Shown: in pieces, positions 51,583 through 61,370 of the stretch
Layout: each line of letters starts with the position of its first letter
How positions within the stretch are numbered: the first letter of the stretch is position 1
DNA from: DATFVJ01 sp963851085
GTDB lineage: Bacteria; Actinomycetota; Actinomycetes; Streptosporangiales; Streptosporangiaceae
Assembly (NCBI GenBank): GCA_963851085.1
Contig: CAWKNX010000016.1
Coordinates: forward strand, 186,001-250,000
Length of the DNA stretch: 64,000 nt
Direction of reading: 5' to 3'
The notes under the pieces: model-generated
Database searches by the model: none
Seen by the model: the letters and a program-made list of their open reading frames with translations, nothing else
Told to the model about the DNA's origin: nothing
Program-made: the position numbers and the translations under genes

Positions 51583-54123
51583 GTGGCGGGAAACCTGACC
51601 AGGGACGAAGCGCGAGAGCGGGCACGCCTGCTCGCCGTGGACTCTTATGCCGTTGAGCTGGACCTGACGGCTGGCGAGCGGACGTTCACTTCGGTGACCT
51701 TCGCCAGGTTCCGCTGCACGAGCCCCGGCTCGAGCACCTTCATCGAACTCGACGCCGAGGGCGTCCGTGAGATCAGCCTGAACGGCCGCGCGGTCGAGAC
51801 GTCAGCCTTCGCCGGCGGCCGGATCACACTTCCGGCTCTCGACGCCAGCAACGAGCTGCGGATCGTTGCCGACTGCGCGTACTCGACGACCGGCGAGGGG
51901 CTGCACAGGTTCACCGACCCGGTCGACGGCGAGGTGTATCTCTACTCGCATTTCGAGCCGGCCGACGCACAGCGCATGTTCGCGTGCTTCGACCAGCCAG
52001 ACTTGAAGGCGACCTTCGAATTCACCATCACCGCGCCTACTGGGTGGCTGGTGGTGAGCAACAACGCTCCGGATGTGACGGCTGACCCGGCCGGTGAGGC
52101 CGCGGCCCGCTGGCATTTCCCGCCGACGCCCGCGCTGTCCACCTACGTCACGGCTGTCTGCGCTGGCCCGTATCACGAGCTGCGGGACTCCTTCGACGGT
52201 ATCTCGCTCGGCGTGTACTGCCGCAGGTCGCTTGCCGAGTACCTCGACCCAGACGAGATCCTGGAGGTGACGAAGCAGGGCTTCGGCTTCTTCCACGAGG
52301 CGTTCGGGAGCAAGTACCCATTCGGCAAGTACGACCAGCTATTTGTGCCTGAATTCAACGTCGGCGCGATGGAGAACGTCGGCTGCGTGACCTTCCTCGA
52401 GGAATACGTGTTCCGCTCGCGCGTCACCGACGCCTATCACGAGGCCCGCGCCGAGACGATCATGCACGAGATGGCGCATATGTGGTTCGGCAACCTGGTC
52501 ACCATGCGCTGGTGGGACGACCTGTGGCTGAACGAGTCCTTCGCCACCTTCGCGGGGACGCTCGCCCTCGCCGAGTCGACCCGCTGGAGCAACGCCTGGA
52601 CCACCTTTGCCCAGCTCTTCAAGACGGTGGCGTACCGCCAGGACCAGTTGCCTTCGACGCATCCCATCTCCGCGGACATCCCCGACATTCACGCGGTCGA
52701 GGTCAACTTCGACGGGATCACGTACTACAAGGGCGCGTCTGTGCTCAAGCAACTGGTCGCCTACGTCGGGCTGGACAACTTCCTGGCCGGCGTGCGGCGC
52801 TACTTCGAGCGCCACGCCTGGGGCAACGCGACCCTGCACGACCTGCTCAGTGCCCTGGAACAGACCTCGGGCAGGGACCTGGCCTCCTGGTCGAAGGAGT
52901 GGCTGGAGTCCGCGGGAGTGAACACGCTGCGGCCGGAATACGAACTCGATGCGAGCGGCGCCTTCACGTCGTTCGCCGTCTTGCAAGAGGCGCCGCCCGC
53001 CCATCCCAGCCTGCGCACGCAACGGATCGCGATCGGGCTGTACGAGCGCGCCGGCGCCGAGATCATCCGGCGCCACAGGGTCGAACTGGACGTCAGCGGC
53101 ACGCGCACCGAGGTACCCGAACTGGCCGGGCATCGGCGGCCCGACCTCGTGCTCGTCAACGACGACGATCTCGGCTACGCCAAGATCCGGCTGGACGAGT
53201 CGTCGCTGCGGACGGTCGTGAGCAGTGTCGGGGAGATCAAGGAGTCGCTGCCCGCGTCGCTGTGCTGGACGGCCACCTGGGATATGTGTCGCGACGCCGA
53301 GATGCCGGCCCGCGATTACCTCAAGCTCGTGACCTCTGGTGTCACGTCCGTGCCGGATATCACCATCGCCCAGAGCCTGCTGCGCCAGGCAGCGGCGGCC
53401 GTGCGCAGGTTCGCCGACCCGAAGTGGCGGGAAACCGGGCTCGGGCTCTTCGCGGATGCGCTGAACGGGATGCTGCACGCTGCTCAGCCCGGCTCGGACC
53501 GCCAGCTTGCCTACGCCCAGGCGCTGACGCGCAACGCGATCTCCCACGCCCACCTGGCCCTGCTCGCCGGGCTCATCCATGGATCGACCACGATCGATGG
53601 GCTGACCGTGGACACCGAATTGCGCTGGATGATTTTGCACCAGCTGGTCAGTCGCGGCGTGGCCGGCGAGAACGAGATCAGTGCCGAGCTGAAGCGCGAC
53701 CCGACCGCTGCTGGCGAACGGCACGCCGCGACGTGCCGCGCCGCGATCCCTGAGCCGGCGGCCAAGCTCGCCACCTGGGAGCGGATCGTGACCGGCGGCA
53801 CCATGACGAATGCGATCTTCCGCGCGACGCTCGCCGGCTTCGCTGACGAAGATCAGGCCGACCTGCTTGAGCCGTTCGCGCCACGGTACTTCGAGGTGGT
53901 CGGCGACGTCTGGGAGAACTGGTCGTCCGATATGGCGCAGACGTTCGTGTTGGGCGCATACCCAGTCGCGATCAGTCAGCAGACCATCGCCATGACCGAC
54001 GAATACATCGCCAGGCAGCAGCCTCCCGCCGCGCTGCTCCGCCTGCTCGTCGAGTCCAGGGATGGCGTCGAACGGGCGCTGCGCGCCCAAGAACGTGACC
54101 GCCGCGCCGGGCAGTCAGGCTAG
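51583..54123 (+). CDS. pepN: aminopeptidase N (M1 family)
   Basis: An 846-residue zinc metallopeptidase removing N-terminal residues from peptides. The exopeptidase motif is GAMEN in VPEFNVGAMENVGCVTFLEE. The zinc motif HExxH is in IMHEMAHMWFGNLVTMRWWD, with the third ligand Glu in WLNESFA. The ERAP1-like C-terminal domain runs to the end. The length matches actinobacterial PepN. GTG 51583 is preceded by GAAGG. Convergent with malQ; a terminator follows. Confidence 0.96.
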   Translation: MAGNLTRDEARERARLLAVDSYAVELDLTAGERTFTSVTFARFRCTSPGSSTFIELDAEGVREISLNGRAVETSAFAGGRITLPALDASNELRIVADCAYSTTGEGLHRFTDPVDGEVYLYSHFEPADAQRMFACFDQPDLKATFEFTITAPTGWLVVSNNAPDVTADPAGEAAARWHFPPTPALSTYVTAVCAGPYHELRDSFDGISLGVYCRRSLAEYLDPDEILEVTKQGFGFFHEAFGSKYPFGKYDQLFVPEFNVGAMENVGCVTFLEEYVFRSRVTDAYHEARAETIMHEMAHMWFGNLVTMRWWDDLWLNESFATFAGTLALAESTRWSNAWTTFAQLFKTVAYRQDQLPSTHPISADIPDIHAVEVNFDGITYYKGASVLKQLVAYVGLDNFLAGVRRYFERHAWGNATLHDLLSALEQTSGRDLASWSKEWLESAGVNTLRPEYELDASGAFTSFAVLQEAPPAHPSLRTQRIAIGLYERAGAEIIRRHRVELDVSGTRTEVPELAGHRRPDLVLVNDDDLGYAKIRLDESSLRTVVSSVGEIKESLPASLCWTATWDMCRDAEMPARDYLKLVTSGVTSVPDITIAQSLLRQAAAAVRRFADPKWRETGLGLFADALNGMLHAAQPGSDRQLAYAQALTRNAISHAHLALLAGLIHGSTTIDGLTVDTELRWMILHQLVSRGVAGENEISAELKRDPTAAGERHAATCRAAIPEPAAKLATWERIVTGGTMTNAIFRATLAGFADEDQADLLEPFAPRYFEVVGDVWENWSSDMAQTFVLGAYPVAISQQTIAMTDEYIARQQPPAALLRLLVESRDGVERALRAQERDRRAGQSG

Positions 54124-54132
54124 CCGGGGGTT

Positions 54133-54150
54133 CCGGGGGTCGCCCCCCGG
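54133..54150. terminator. GC hairpin between convergent pepN and malQ
   Basis: CCGGGGG TCG CCCCCCGG forms a stem of seven or eight pairs ten bases after the pepN stop. It can serve both directions. Confidence 0.7.
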
Positions 54151-54182
54151 GCAGCCACCAGCGGGTATGCGGGGTTCCGTGG

Positions 54183-56150
54183 CTATTTCAACAGATCGGG
54201 CACCGTGACGGCTCGTGCTACCGCGCGCACTCCGGGGCTGGCGACGAGGTCCTCAAGCAGGACCGCGCGGCCGTCTGCGTCGGCCAGCGGAATCCGCCAG
54301 TTCGGATATTCGTCGCTGGTACCCGGCATGTTCTGCGGCTGGCGGTCACCGACCGCGTCGGCCAGCGAAACGCCGATCAGGCGCGCCGGGGTGCGGGCGA
54401 GGAACCCATACAGCGCGGCGGTCATCGCCACCGACTCCAGCTTCGCGTCGGCGGGCAGCAGGTTCATCTGCACGAGCATGGCGCGCCACGCGGAGACGGC
54501 GGCTGCCGCCGCACGCCGTTCGGCATCTTCTGGCCGGGTCAGCAGGCCGAGGCGGGCGCGCAGCCCGACGTGCGCACCGGTCAGGAAGCTCGCGGCCGGG
54601 GGCATGTCGTGGGTGCCAACGGTGGCCAGGCAATCGCGGCGCCACCTGGCAGCCGGCCGCGGCATCCCATCCGCGGTCCGCTCGAACCACAGCATGGACG
54701 TGCCGAGCACGCCGCGGGCGGCCAGGAATCGCCGCACCCCTCTCTCGACGGTACCCAGGTCCTCACCGATCACGATCGAGCCGGCCCGCATGGCCGCATC
54801 GGTCAGCACCCCCACCATCGCGCGCTGGTCGTAGCGCACGTAGGCACCACGGTCCGGCATCATTCCCGCAGGAATCCACCACAGCCGGAAGAGCCCCATG
54901 ACATGGTCCACCCGCAGGCCGCCGGCATGTCTCAGCGACGCGTCCATCAGCTCTCGCAGTGGGCCGTAGCCGCGTGCCGCGAGCCGCTGCGGATGCCACG
55001 GCGGCTGTGCCCAATCCTGGCCAAGCTGGTTGAACTCATCCGGCGGCGCACCCGTGCTCATCCCGGTCGCCATCACTTCCCTGTGCGCCCAGGAATCCGC
55101 TCCGCCCGGGTGGGCGCCGACGGCGAGATCACTGATCAAGCCAATGGACATACCAGCAGAACGCGCCACCCGCTGCACCTCGGCAAGCTGGCCGTCGAGC
55201 AGCCATTGCAGCCAGGCGTGGAAATCCACGCGCGCTCTCAGGCGGTCCCGCTCGCGCGTGACGGCTGCCGATCGCGGGTGCGCCAGTTGCTCCGGCCACT
55301 TACGGAAATCCGCGCCGTGTGCCTCGGCAAGCGCGCACCAGGTGGCCCAGTCCTCGAGTGCGCCCGCTTCACGGCGCCGGTAGCGCTCGAAATCAGCCTG
55401 GCGTGCCGGGCTGCGCGGCACCTGATAGATGAGCGCGAGTGCGGCGCTCTTGGCAGACCAGACCGCGTCACGGTCGATGAGCTCGCTGCTCGAATTGCGC
55501 TCGCGCAGCGGAGCGGCCAGGCTGCCGATTCGGGCCAGGTCCACCGCACCGAGCGTTCCGTACTCGGGCACGTCCTCGACCCGCAGGTAGAGCGGGCTGA
55601 CGTAGCGCCGGGTCATGGGCAGATACGGTGACGGGCTGACCGGGGGGGCTGGTTCGGCCGCGTGCAGCGGGTTCACGAGCACGAACCCCGCGCCGAGGTC
55701 GCGGGCGCTCCAGCTGGCAAGCTCGGCGAGGTCACGCAGATCACCGTGGCCCCACGAATCACGGGACCGGACGGAGTACAGCTGCACCGCGAACCCCCAG
55801 GCGCGCCCCTCAGGCCTGCGCGCGGTCGCCGCGGCGAGCGCCGGGCCGACGTCCACGGCCCCGCCCGCGGCCCGTGCCGTTTCTGCCGCAGCCGACGCGC
55901 CCCCCAGGACTGGCGCGCCCGCCGCGCCCGGCTCGCCCCACGTAGCTGGCGCGCCGGGCGGGCCGAGCTCGTCGAGAATGGCCTCCAAGGTGTCACGTCC
56001 CACACGCACCTGAAGACCATGCCAGTCACGGTAACTCGGCTGCACCCCGTGGGCCCGTGCGAGCCGCTCAAGTTCCTGCCGTCTCACCACTCCCCCACGG
56101 TCGGCGCCACAGGACGCGGCTGGCGGTGCCGTCATCTGAACCGCCGGCAC
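54183..56150 (-). CDS. malQ: 4-alpha-glucanotransferase (GH77, amylomaltase)
   Basis: Transfers alpha-1,4-glucan segments between maltodextrins. GH77 motifs: the nucleophile Asp in GLRVDHVMGLFRLWWIPAG, the acid/base Glu in IVIGEDLGTVE, and the stabilising Asp in ATVGTHDMPP. The N-terminal about 140 residues form the extra domain usual in actinobacterial MalQ, with an Ala/Gly-rich spacer (residues 65-105). The length of 655 residues is slightly short for the group. ATG 56150 or 56135 could be used. Confidence 0.94.
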   Translation of the reverse strand: MPAVQMTAPPAASCGADRGGVVRRQELERLARAHGVQPSYRDWHGLQVRVGRDTLEAILDELGPPGAPATWGEPGAAGAPVLGGASAAAETARAAGGAVDVGPALAAATARRPEGRAWGFAVQLYSVRSRDSWGHGDLRDLAELASWSARDLGAGFVLVNPLHAAEPAPPVSPSPYLPMTRRYVSPLYLRVEDVPEYGTLGAVDLARIGSLAAPLRERNSSSELIDRDAVWSAKSAALALIYQVPRSPARQADFERYRRREAGALEDWATWCALAEAHGADFRKWPEQLAHPRSAAVTRERDRLRARVDFHAWLQWLLDGQLAEVQRVARSAGMSIGLISDLAVGAHPGGADSWAHREVMATGMSTGAPPDEFNQLGQDWAQPPWHPQRLAARGYGPLRELMDASLRHAGGLRVDHVMGLFRLWWIPAGMMPDRGAYVRYDQRAMVGVLTDAAMRAGSIVIGEDLGTVERGVRRFLAARGVLGTSMLWFERTADGMPRPAARWRRDCLATVGTHDMPPAASFLTGAHVGLRARLGLLTRPEDAERRAAAAAVSAWRAMLVQMNLLPADAKLESVAMTAALYGFLARTPARLIGVSLADAVGDRQPQNMPGTSDEYPNWRIPLADADGRAVLLEDLVASPGVRAVARAVTVPDLLK

Positions 56151-56268
56151 GATCAGCTCAATTTACGGCATTACCGTGCGAGCGCGTCCCCGCGTCACGT
56201 GACCACGACCACGGCCAGATCCGCGGGCCGGCCACGGGCAGCGGCTAACAGCCGTTGACCGCACAGCA

Positions 56269-56316
56269 CCCCAGCACCGTGGGTCCCGGCCGAGGCCGGG
56301 ACCCACGGTGCTGGGG
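56269..56316 (-). terminator. perfect 23-bp hairpin after the GT39 gene
   Basis: The arms at 56269-56291 and 56294-56316 are exact reverse complements (starting CCCCAGCACCGTGGGT) with a GA loop. It lies 18 bp beyond the stop of the minus-strand glycosyltransferase operon. It is the strongest hairpin in the window. Confidence 0.88.
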
Positions 56317-56333
56317 CTCGAAAGGAGCTCGGA

Positions 56334-58469
56334 CTACCCCGAACTGCCGGGCGCGGATAGATCGTAGACGGTGTAGCCGCCAACGCTCGAGGAGCTGAAG
56401 TGCTGCTCCACCCAGGATGTGATCTGCGCGGACGCACCGGACGACGAGCCACCGAAGCCGCGCGGTGACGCGACGAAGTAGTGGATCTCGTGTGCCGCGA
56501 CCATCTTCTCGAAGCTTGCGAGCGTGGGCGCGGGGTCAGTGCCGTTGAAGCCGCCGATGGCCATGATCGGTTCACCGGACGTGAGCTGCACCGACGAGGC
56601 GGACGTCGCGCCTACGATGGCTGCCGCCCAGCGGTAGCCTGACGCACCCGAGTGCAGCAGGGAAACCATGGCGCTGCTTACTTGAGTCGCACCGCCCAGC
56701 CCACCGGCCAGCCCACCGCCCCGCGGGCCGCCCGCCGCACCTGCACCGCCCAGGCCGACGGCCGCGCCCGGCTGGCCGCCTTGGCTACCCGCCGCCGAAC
56801 CCGCGCCGCCAGGAACGCCACGGCTGCCGGTGAAACCCTGACCGCCAGGACCGGTCTGTGCGGCGCCAGTGCCACGGCCGGCCTGGCCGCCGAACCCACC
56901 TGGCCCGCCGAACCCACCTGGCCCGCCCCCGGCCGTGGTCACCGCGGGTCCAGCCGACGGGATCGCGCCCGCATGCGGCGTCGCCGCCGTTTCGAGGCTG
57001 TACGCCACAGGGCCCGCGAGCACACCAATCAGCGCCAGGCTCGCGACGCCCGCCGCAGCGGCCCGGGCCTCCCCACGCGACGACGCACCGCCGAGACGGG
57101 CCAAACCGTCCGCGGCGAACAGCCCGATCACGGCGGCGAGCCCGGCGGCCACGACGAGGCCGCGCAGCCATGGATACCAGCCGGGGCTGCGGTCGAGCAG
57201 CCCGTACGACCAGGCGGCGCTTACCGCGATCGCCGCGGCGAGCGTGGCGCGAGCCGCCAGGTGACTGCGGGCACGCCACGCCGTGGCGCCGCCGATTCCC
57301 ACCAGGCCGCCGATCGCGGGCGCGAGCGCCACCGTGTAGTAGGGGTGAATGATCCCGGCCATGAAGCTGAACACCGCCGCCGTCACAAGGAGCCAGCCAC
57401 CCCAGACGAGCATGGCCGCACGGGTGCGGTCGGTGCGCGGCGCGCGGCGCGCCGACCACATCAGCGCGGCGAGCGCGATGAGCGCGGCGGGAATGAGCCA
57501 ACTGGCCTGGCCTCCCATCTCGGCGCCGAACAGGCGGGTCAGCCGTGGCGCGCCGCCGAACGGGCTTCCGGTGCCGTTGCCGAAGCCGACAGAACCGGTC
57601 TCGTTGCCGGTGATCCGGCCAAGGCCGTTGTAGCCGAAGGTGAGCTGGAGCACGCTGTTGCTGGTGGAACCGCCGATGTAGGGACGCGCCGACGCGGGCG
57701 TCAGCTCCACGATCGCGACCCACCACCCGGCTGCCACCAGCGTCGCGAGCCCGCCGGCCGCGACCTGCCAGACGCGTCGGCCCAGCCTCGGCGGCCCGGC
57801 GACGAGGTAGGCGATCCCGAACGCGGGCAGGACGAGGAACGCCTGCAGCATCTTGGTGAGAAAGCCGAAGCCGACCAGCGAGCCCGCGAGCACGAGCCAG
57901 CGGGTCCTGCCGTCCTCGATGGCCCGGGTGACCGCGTATGCGGCCGCGACGATCAGCAGCACGAGCAGCGCATCGGGATTGTTGAACCGGAACATCAGCG
58001 CGGCGACCGGCGTGCTTGCGAGCACGCCGCCCGCGAGCAGGCCGGCCCCGGGGCCGAACCAGCGCCTGACCGCCGTGTACAGCAGCCCGACCGCGGCGAC
58101 CCCCTCGATCGCCTGGGGTACGAGCAGGCTCCATGAGTTCAGCCCGAAGATGCGGGCGGATACCTCGCTAACCCACAATGACGCGGGCGGCTTGTCCACG
58201 GTGATGAAATTGGACGCATCGAAAGACCCGAAGAACATGGCCTTCCAGCTTCTGGTTCCCGCCTGCACGGCGGCCGCGTAGAAATCGTTCGCCCATCCGC
58301 TGCGCCCGAGGCCGACGAGGTAAAGCGCGGCGGTGGCGGCGAGGAGGCAGGCAAGCGCCGGCCGCGCCCACACCGGATCGCCGCGCCTGTCGCGCCGCGG
58401 CGATGGGCGGCTGCTGCCGCCCTCGGCCTGGCTGAGGCCCGCCCTGGATGGTTCCGCGGTCGTGGTCAT
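56334..58469 (-). CDS. GT39-like membrane glycosyltransferase with Gly-rich region
   Basis: A polytopic glycosyltransferase of the ArnT/PMT clan, using a polyprenyl-phosphate sugar. The first loop FFGSFDASNFITVDKPPASL holds the conserved acidic residue region and DKPP; NNPDALLVLLIVAAAYAV and IIHPYYTVALAPAIGGLVGI are also typical of this actinobacterial family. After about 13 helices comes a long Gly-rich segment (GGFGGPGGFGGQAGRGTG) and an extracytoplasmic C-terminal domain (EPIMAIGGFNGTDPAPTLAS) seen in the family. It overlaps the GT2/GtrA gene by 4 bp, which would supply its lipid-linked sugar. Confidence 0.92.
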   Translation of the reverse strand: MTTTAEPSRAGLSQAEGGSSRPSPRRDRRGDPVWARPALACLLAATAALYLVGLGRSGWANDFYAAAVQAGTRSWKAMFFGSFDASNFITVDKPPASLWVSEVSARIFGLNSWSLLVPQAIEGVAAVGLLYTAVRRWFGPGAGLLAGGVLASTPVAALMFRFNNPDALLVLLIVAAAYAVTRAIEDGRTRWLVLAGSLVGFGFLTKMLQAFLVLPAFGIAYLVAGPPRLGRRVWQVAAGGLATLVAAGWWVAIVELTPASARPYIGGSTSNSVLQLTFGYNGLGRITGNETGSVGFGNGTGSPFGGAPRLTRLFGAEMGGQASWLIPAALIALAALMWSARRAPRTDRTRAAMLVWGGWLLVTAAVFSFMAGIIHPYYTVALAPAIGGLVGIGGATAWRARSHLAARATLAAAIAVSAAWSYGLLDRSPGWYPWLRGLVVAAGLAAVIGLFAADGLARLGGASSRGEARAAAAGVASLALIGVLAGPVAYSLETAATPHAGAIPSAGPAVTTAGGGPGGFGGPGGFGGQAGRGTGAAQTGPGGQGFTGSRGVPGGAGSAAGSQGGQPGAAVGLGGAGAAGGPRGGGLAGGLGGATQVSSAMVSLLHSGASGYRWAAAIVGATSASSVQLTSGEPIMAIGGFNGTDPAPTLASFEKMVAAHEIHYFVASPRGFGGSSSGASAQITSWVEQHFSSSSVGGYTVYDLSAPGSSG

Positions 58470-59797
58470 CGTGGGCCCCCCGCCGTGTCGGCTACGCCGG
58501 ATGTTGTGATCGTGGCATCGCCCATGGCGAAGGCCGGTCGCTCCGCACGCGTGCGCTGCTCGCGCCGGAACACCCAGCCCCGGTAGGCAGCGAAGCGAAG
58601 CAGCGTGGCGAGCAGGTTCGCCGGGAGCAGGACGGCGAGTTCGTCCAGCCGCGACGGATTCGGCGCCGCGGCCTGCAGCAGCGCGAGGGCACCGCTGGTG
58701 AACAGCAGGCCCGCGGCGAAGACCAGCAGACCGCGCACCTGGTGGCGGACGGCACGTACCCGGCCGCGGATGCCGAAGGTGATCCGCCGGTTGGCGGCGG
58801 TATTGGCGACGGCCGTCGCGAGCAGGCTGACCGCGTTCGCCGCCTCGGCGGTCATGACGGCGCGCAGCAGTACGTAAAGCACGAAGTAGCAGGCGGTGCT
58901 GGCCACGCCGATCACCAGGAAACGGATCAGTTGCCCGCCAAGCGCGCCGCCCGGCTGCCGCCCACCATCGCCGATGGCCGGTCGATCCGGACGGTCGGCG
59001 CGATCACGAAACACGGGCACGGCGACGGTGCCGCGGATCAGCCCGAAACCGAGGCGGCCGATACCGCGCAGATCCGCGACGGCCGTGGTGAGCAGGTCGA
59101 CCCGGGAGTCCGGATCGTCGACCCAGTCGACCGGTACCTCGTGCACGCGAAGGCCCGCACGCTCGGCGAGCACAAGCAATTCTGTGTCGAAGAACCAGCC
59201 GGTGTCCTGGACGAGCGGCAGCAGCGCCTTCGCTCGGTCGGCGCGGATCGCCTTGAAGCCGCATTGCGCGTCGGAAAAACCCGTGCCGAGCGTCGCATGG
59301 AGCAGCATGTTGTAGCAGCGGGAAACGATTTCACGGCGCGGGCCGCGGGTGACCCGCGCACTCCGCGCAAGGCGGGTGCCGATGGCCAGGTCGCTGTGTC
59401 CGGACAGCAGCGGCGCCACAAGCGGGAGCAGCGCGTTCAGGTCGGTCGACATGTCGACGTCCATGTAGGCGAGGACGTCCGCGTCGCTGGCTGCCCAGAC
59501 CGCGTGCAGAGCCCTGCCCCGCCCGGCCTCCGCCAGCCGGATGGCGCGAACACCCACGTACTGCCCGCTCAGCGCGGCGGCCAGCGCCCAGGTACGGTCG
59601 GTACTGCCATTGTCAGCGATGGTGATCCGGGCCGAGAACGGGAATCGCCCGTGCACATAACTGTGCAGCCGCCGGATGCTCGGAGCGAGGTCTCGTTCCT
59701 CGTTGCGGACCGGCACCACGATGTCCACCTGTGGCCCGCCCGGATCCCACGCGGCGCCTTCCGCGGCTGTGGGCAACAGATTCTGGTAGATCGTCAT
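58466..59797 (-). CDS. bifunctional GT2 glycosyltransferase / GtrA-like membrane protein
   Basis: Residues 1-260 are a GT2 (dolichol-phosphate mannose synthase-like) domain: VDIVVPVRNEERDLAPSIRR, TIADNGSTDRTWALAAAL, the metal motif DVDMSTDLNALL, and DAQCGFKAIRADRAKALLPL. Residues 290-420 are a GtrA-type four-helix membrane domain (LIRFLVIGVASTACYFVLYV). It should make a polyprenyl-phosphate sugar and help flip it for the adjacent GT39 enzyme. Length 443. Translationally coupled to the next gene. Confidence 0.94.
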   Translation of the reverse strand: MTIYQNLLPTAAEGAAWDPGGPQVDIVVPVRNEERDLAPSIRRLHSYVHGRFPFSARITIADNGSTDRTWALAAALSGQYVGVRAIRLAEAGRGRALHAVWAASDADVLAYMDVDMSTDLNALLPLVAPLLSGHSDLAIGTRLARSARVTRGPRREIVSRCYNMLLHATLGTGFSDAQCGFKAIRADRAKALLPLVQDTGWFFDTELLVLAERAGLRVHEVPVDWVDDPDSRVDLLTTAVADLRGIGRLGFGLIRGTVAVPVFRDRADRPDRPAIGDGGRQPGGALGGQLIRFLVIGVASTACYFVLYVLLRAVMTAEAANAVSLLATAVANTAANRRITFGIRGRVRAVRHQVRGLLVFAAGLLFTSGALALLQAAAPNPSRLDELAVLLPANLLATLLRFAAYRGWVFRREQRTRAERPAFAMGDATITTSGVADTAGGPR

Positions 59798-59903
59798 GGA
59801 CCCACTGTCGTGAACAGTCCTGAGCGGATCCTGGGGCGGACCTATGAGGCCTTTCTCAGCCGGAAGCAGCGGGCGTGTCCGCCGCAGCCGGGGAACGCCA
59901 GCG

Positions 59904-61370
59904 TCAGCCGATCACGTAGTCGGCGCGGCGTGCCCGCCTGGTGCGCGCCCAGTACTCGAAGCTGAATCCGGGCCACAGGGCACGGTTGACGCCCTCGGCG
60001 TCCAGATACCAGCTCTTGCAGCCACCCTGGCTCCAGACGGCGCGGCGCAGCCGGCGCTGGATCCCGTCGTTGAAGCGGCGCTGAGCGGCCGGCCTCACCT
60101 CGATCGTGTCCGCCTGCTGCCTGGCGACCAGCCGCAGGCAGCTCAACACGTGCTGGACCTGGCTTTCGATCATGAAGACGACGGAGTTGTGGGCGAGACC
60201 CGTATTCGGGCCGAGCAGCATGAAGAAGTTCGGGAACCCGGCGACGGTGATGCCGTGATGGGCCTCCATACCGCCGCGCCATACGTCCTGGAGTTTGACG
60301 CCTTCCCGCCCGGCCACGTTCATTTCGGCGACGGCCTCGACGGTCTTGAAGCCAGTGCCGTAGATGATCACATCGACGTCGTACGCGTTGCCGTTGGCAC
60401 AGACCACGCCCGTCTCGGTGATCTCGGCGATGTGGTCCGTCACGAGGTCGACGTTCGGCCTGGTCAAAGCCGGATAGTAATCGGAGGACAGCAGGAGCCG
60501 TTTGCAGCCGACCATGTAGTCAGGCGTTACCTTCGCGCGCAGGGCCGGGTCGTCGATCTGGCGCTCGATGTGGCGCTCGGCCATCCGCTGCAGCGGCGCC
60601 ATGAGCTTGGGGTGCACCGCGAATCCGACGGCGCGGGTCTCGAGCAGCCAGTAGATCCCGTCGCGGAACGCCCGCATCGTCGGCGGGGCGGTGCGGAACA
60701 TGGTGCGGACCGCGGGTGGGATCTCGAAGTCCGGCCTGGGATGGATCCACGGCGGCGTCCGCTGGAACACGAAGACCTGGCCGGCCTCCTTGGCGATCTG
60801 CGGGACGAACTGAATCGCCGACGCGCCCGTCCCGACAGCAGCGACCCGCTTGCCGGCAAGATCGCACGTCAGATCCCACTGCGCCGAGTGGAACGTGGTG
60901 CCGCCGAACCGGCCAGCCCCCGGAATCTCCGGGACAGAGGGCACGTGCAGCGCGCCGATGCCCGACACGACGGCACGGGTCGTGTACACGTCACCCGATG
61001 TGGCGCTGACGCGCCAGCGCCTGGCGGCATCATCCCATTCCATGCGCTCCACTTCGCAGCCGTAACGGATGTGCGCCGCGACGCCGTATTTGTCCGCGCA
61101 CCGTCGCATGTACGCCCAGATCTCATCCTGCGGCGCGAACATCCTGGACCAGTCGGGGTTCAGCTCGAAGGAGTACGAGTACATGTGCGACGGCACGTCG
61201 CAGGCGCAGCCGGGATACTTGTTGTCCCGCCAGGTCCCGCCGAGGCCGTCGTTCTTCTCCAGGATCACGAAGTCGTGGTGACCCGCCTGCTTCAGCTTGA
61301 TCGCCATGCACAGGCCGGCGAATCCGGATCCGATGATGACGATGGCCGGATGGTGGCTGGCAGGGCTCAT
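59904..61370 (-). CDS. flavin-containing Baeyer-Villiger-type monooxygenase
   Basis: A 488-residue class B flavoprotein monooxygenase. FAD motif: AIVIIGSGFAGLCMAIKLKQ. The BVMO fingerprint FxGxxxHxxxW is FGGTTFHSAQW. The NADPH motif is VAAVGTGASAIQFVPQIAK. It likely inserts oxygen beside a ketone or hydroxylates a lipophilic substrate. It is the third gene of an SDR-hydrolase-BVMO operon, overlapping the hydrolase by 4 bp. RBS AAGGAG precedes ATG 61370. Confidence 0.94.
   Translation of the reverse strand: MSPASHHPAIVIIGSGFAGLCMAIKLKQAGHHDFVILEKNDGLGGTWRDNKYPGCACDVPSHMYSYSFELNPDWSRMFAPQDEIWAYMRRCADKYGVAAHIRYGCEVERMEWDDAARRWRVSATSGDVYTTRAVVSGIGALHVPSVPEIPGAGRFGGTTFHSAQWDLTCDLAGKRVAAVGTGASAIQFVPQIAKEAGQVFVFQRTPPWIHPRPDFEIPPAVRTMFRTAPPTMRAFRDGIYWLLETRAVGFAVHPKLMAPLQRMAERHIERQIDDPALRAKVTPDYMVGCKRLLLSSDYYPALTRPNVDLVTDHIAEITETGVVCANGNAYDVDVIIYGTGFKTVEAVAEMNVAGREGVKLQDVWRGGMEAHHGITVAGFPNFFMLLGPNTGLAHNSVVFMIESQVQHVLSCLRLVARQQADTIEVRPAAQRRFNDGIQRRLRRAVWSQGGCKSWYLDAEGVNRALWPGFSFEYWARTRRARRADYVIG

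Noticed and set aside
52339..54090. A 583-codon open frame on the minus strand
   Set aside because: Antisense to pepN; no recognisable domain.
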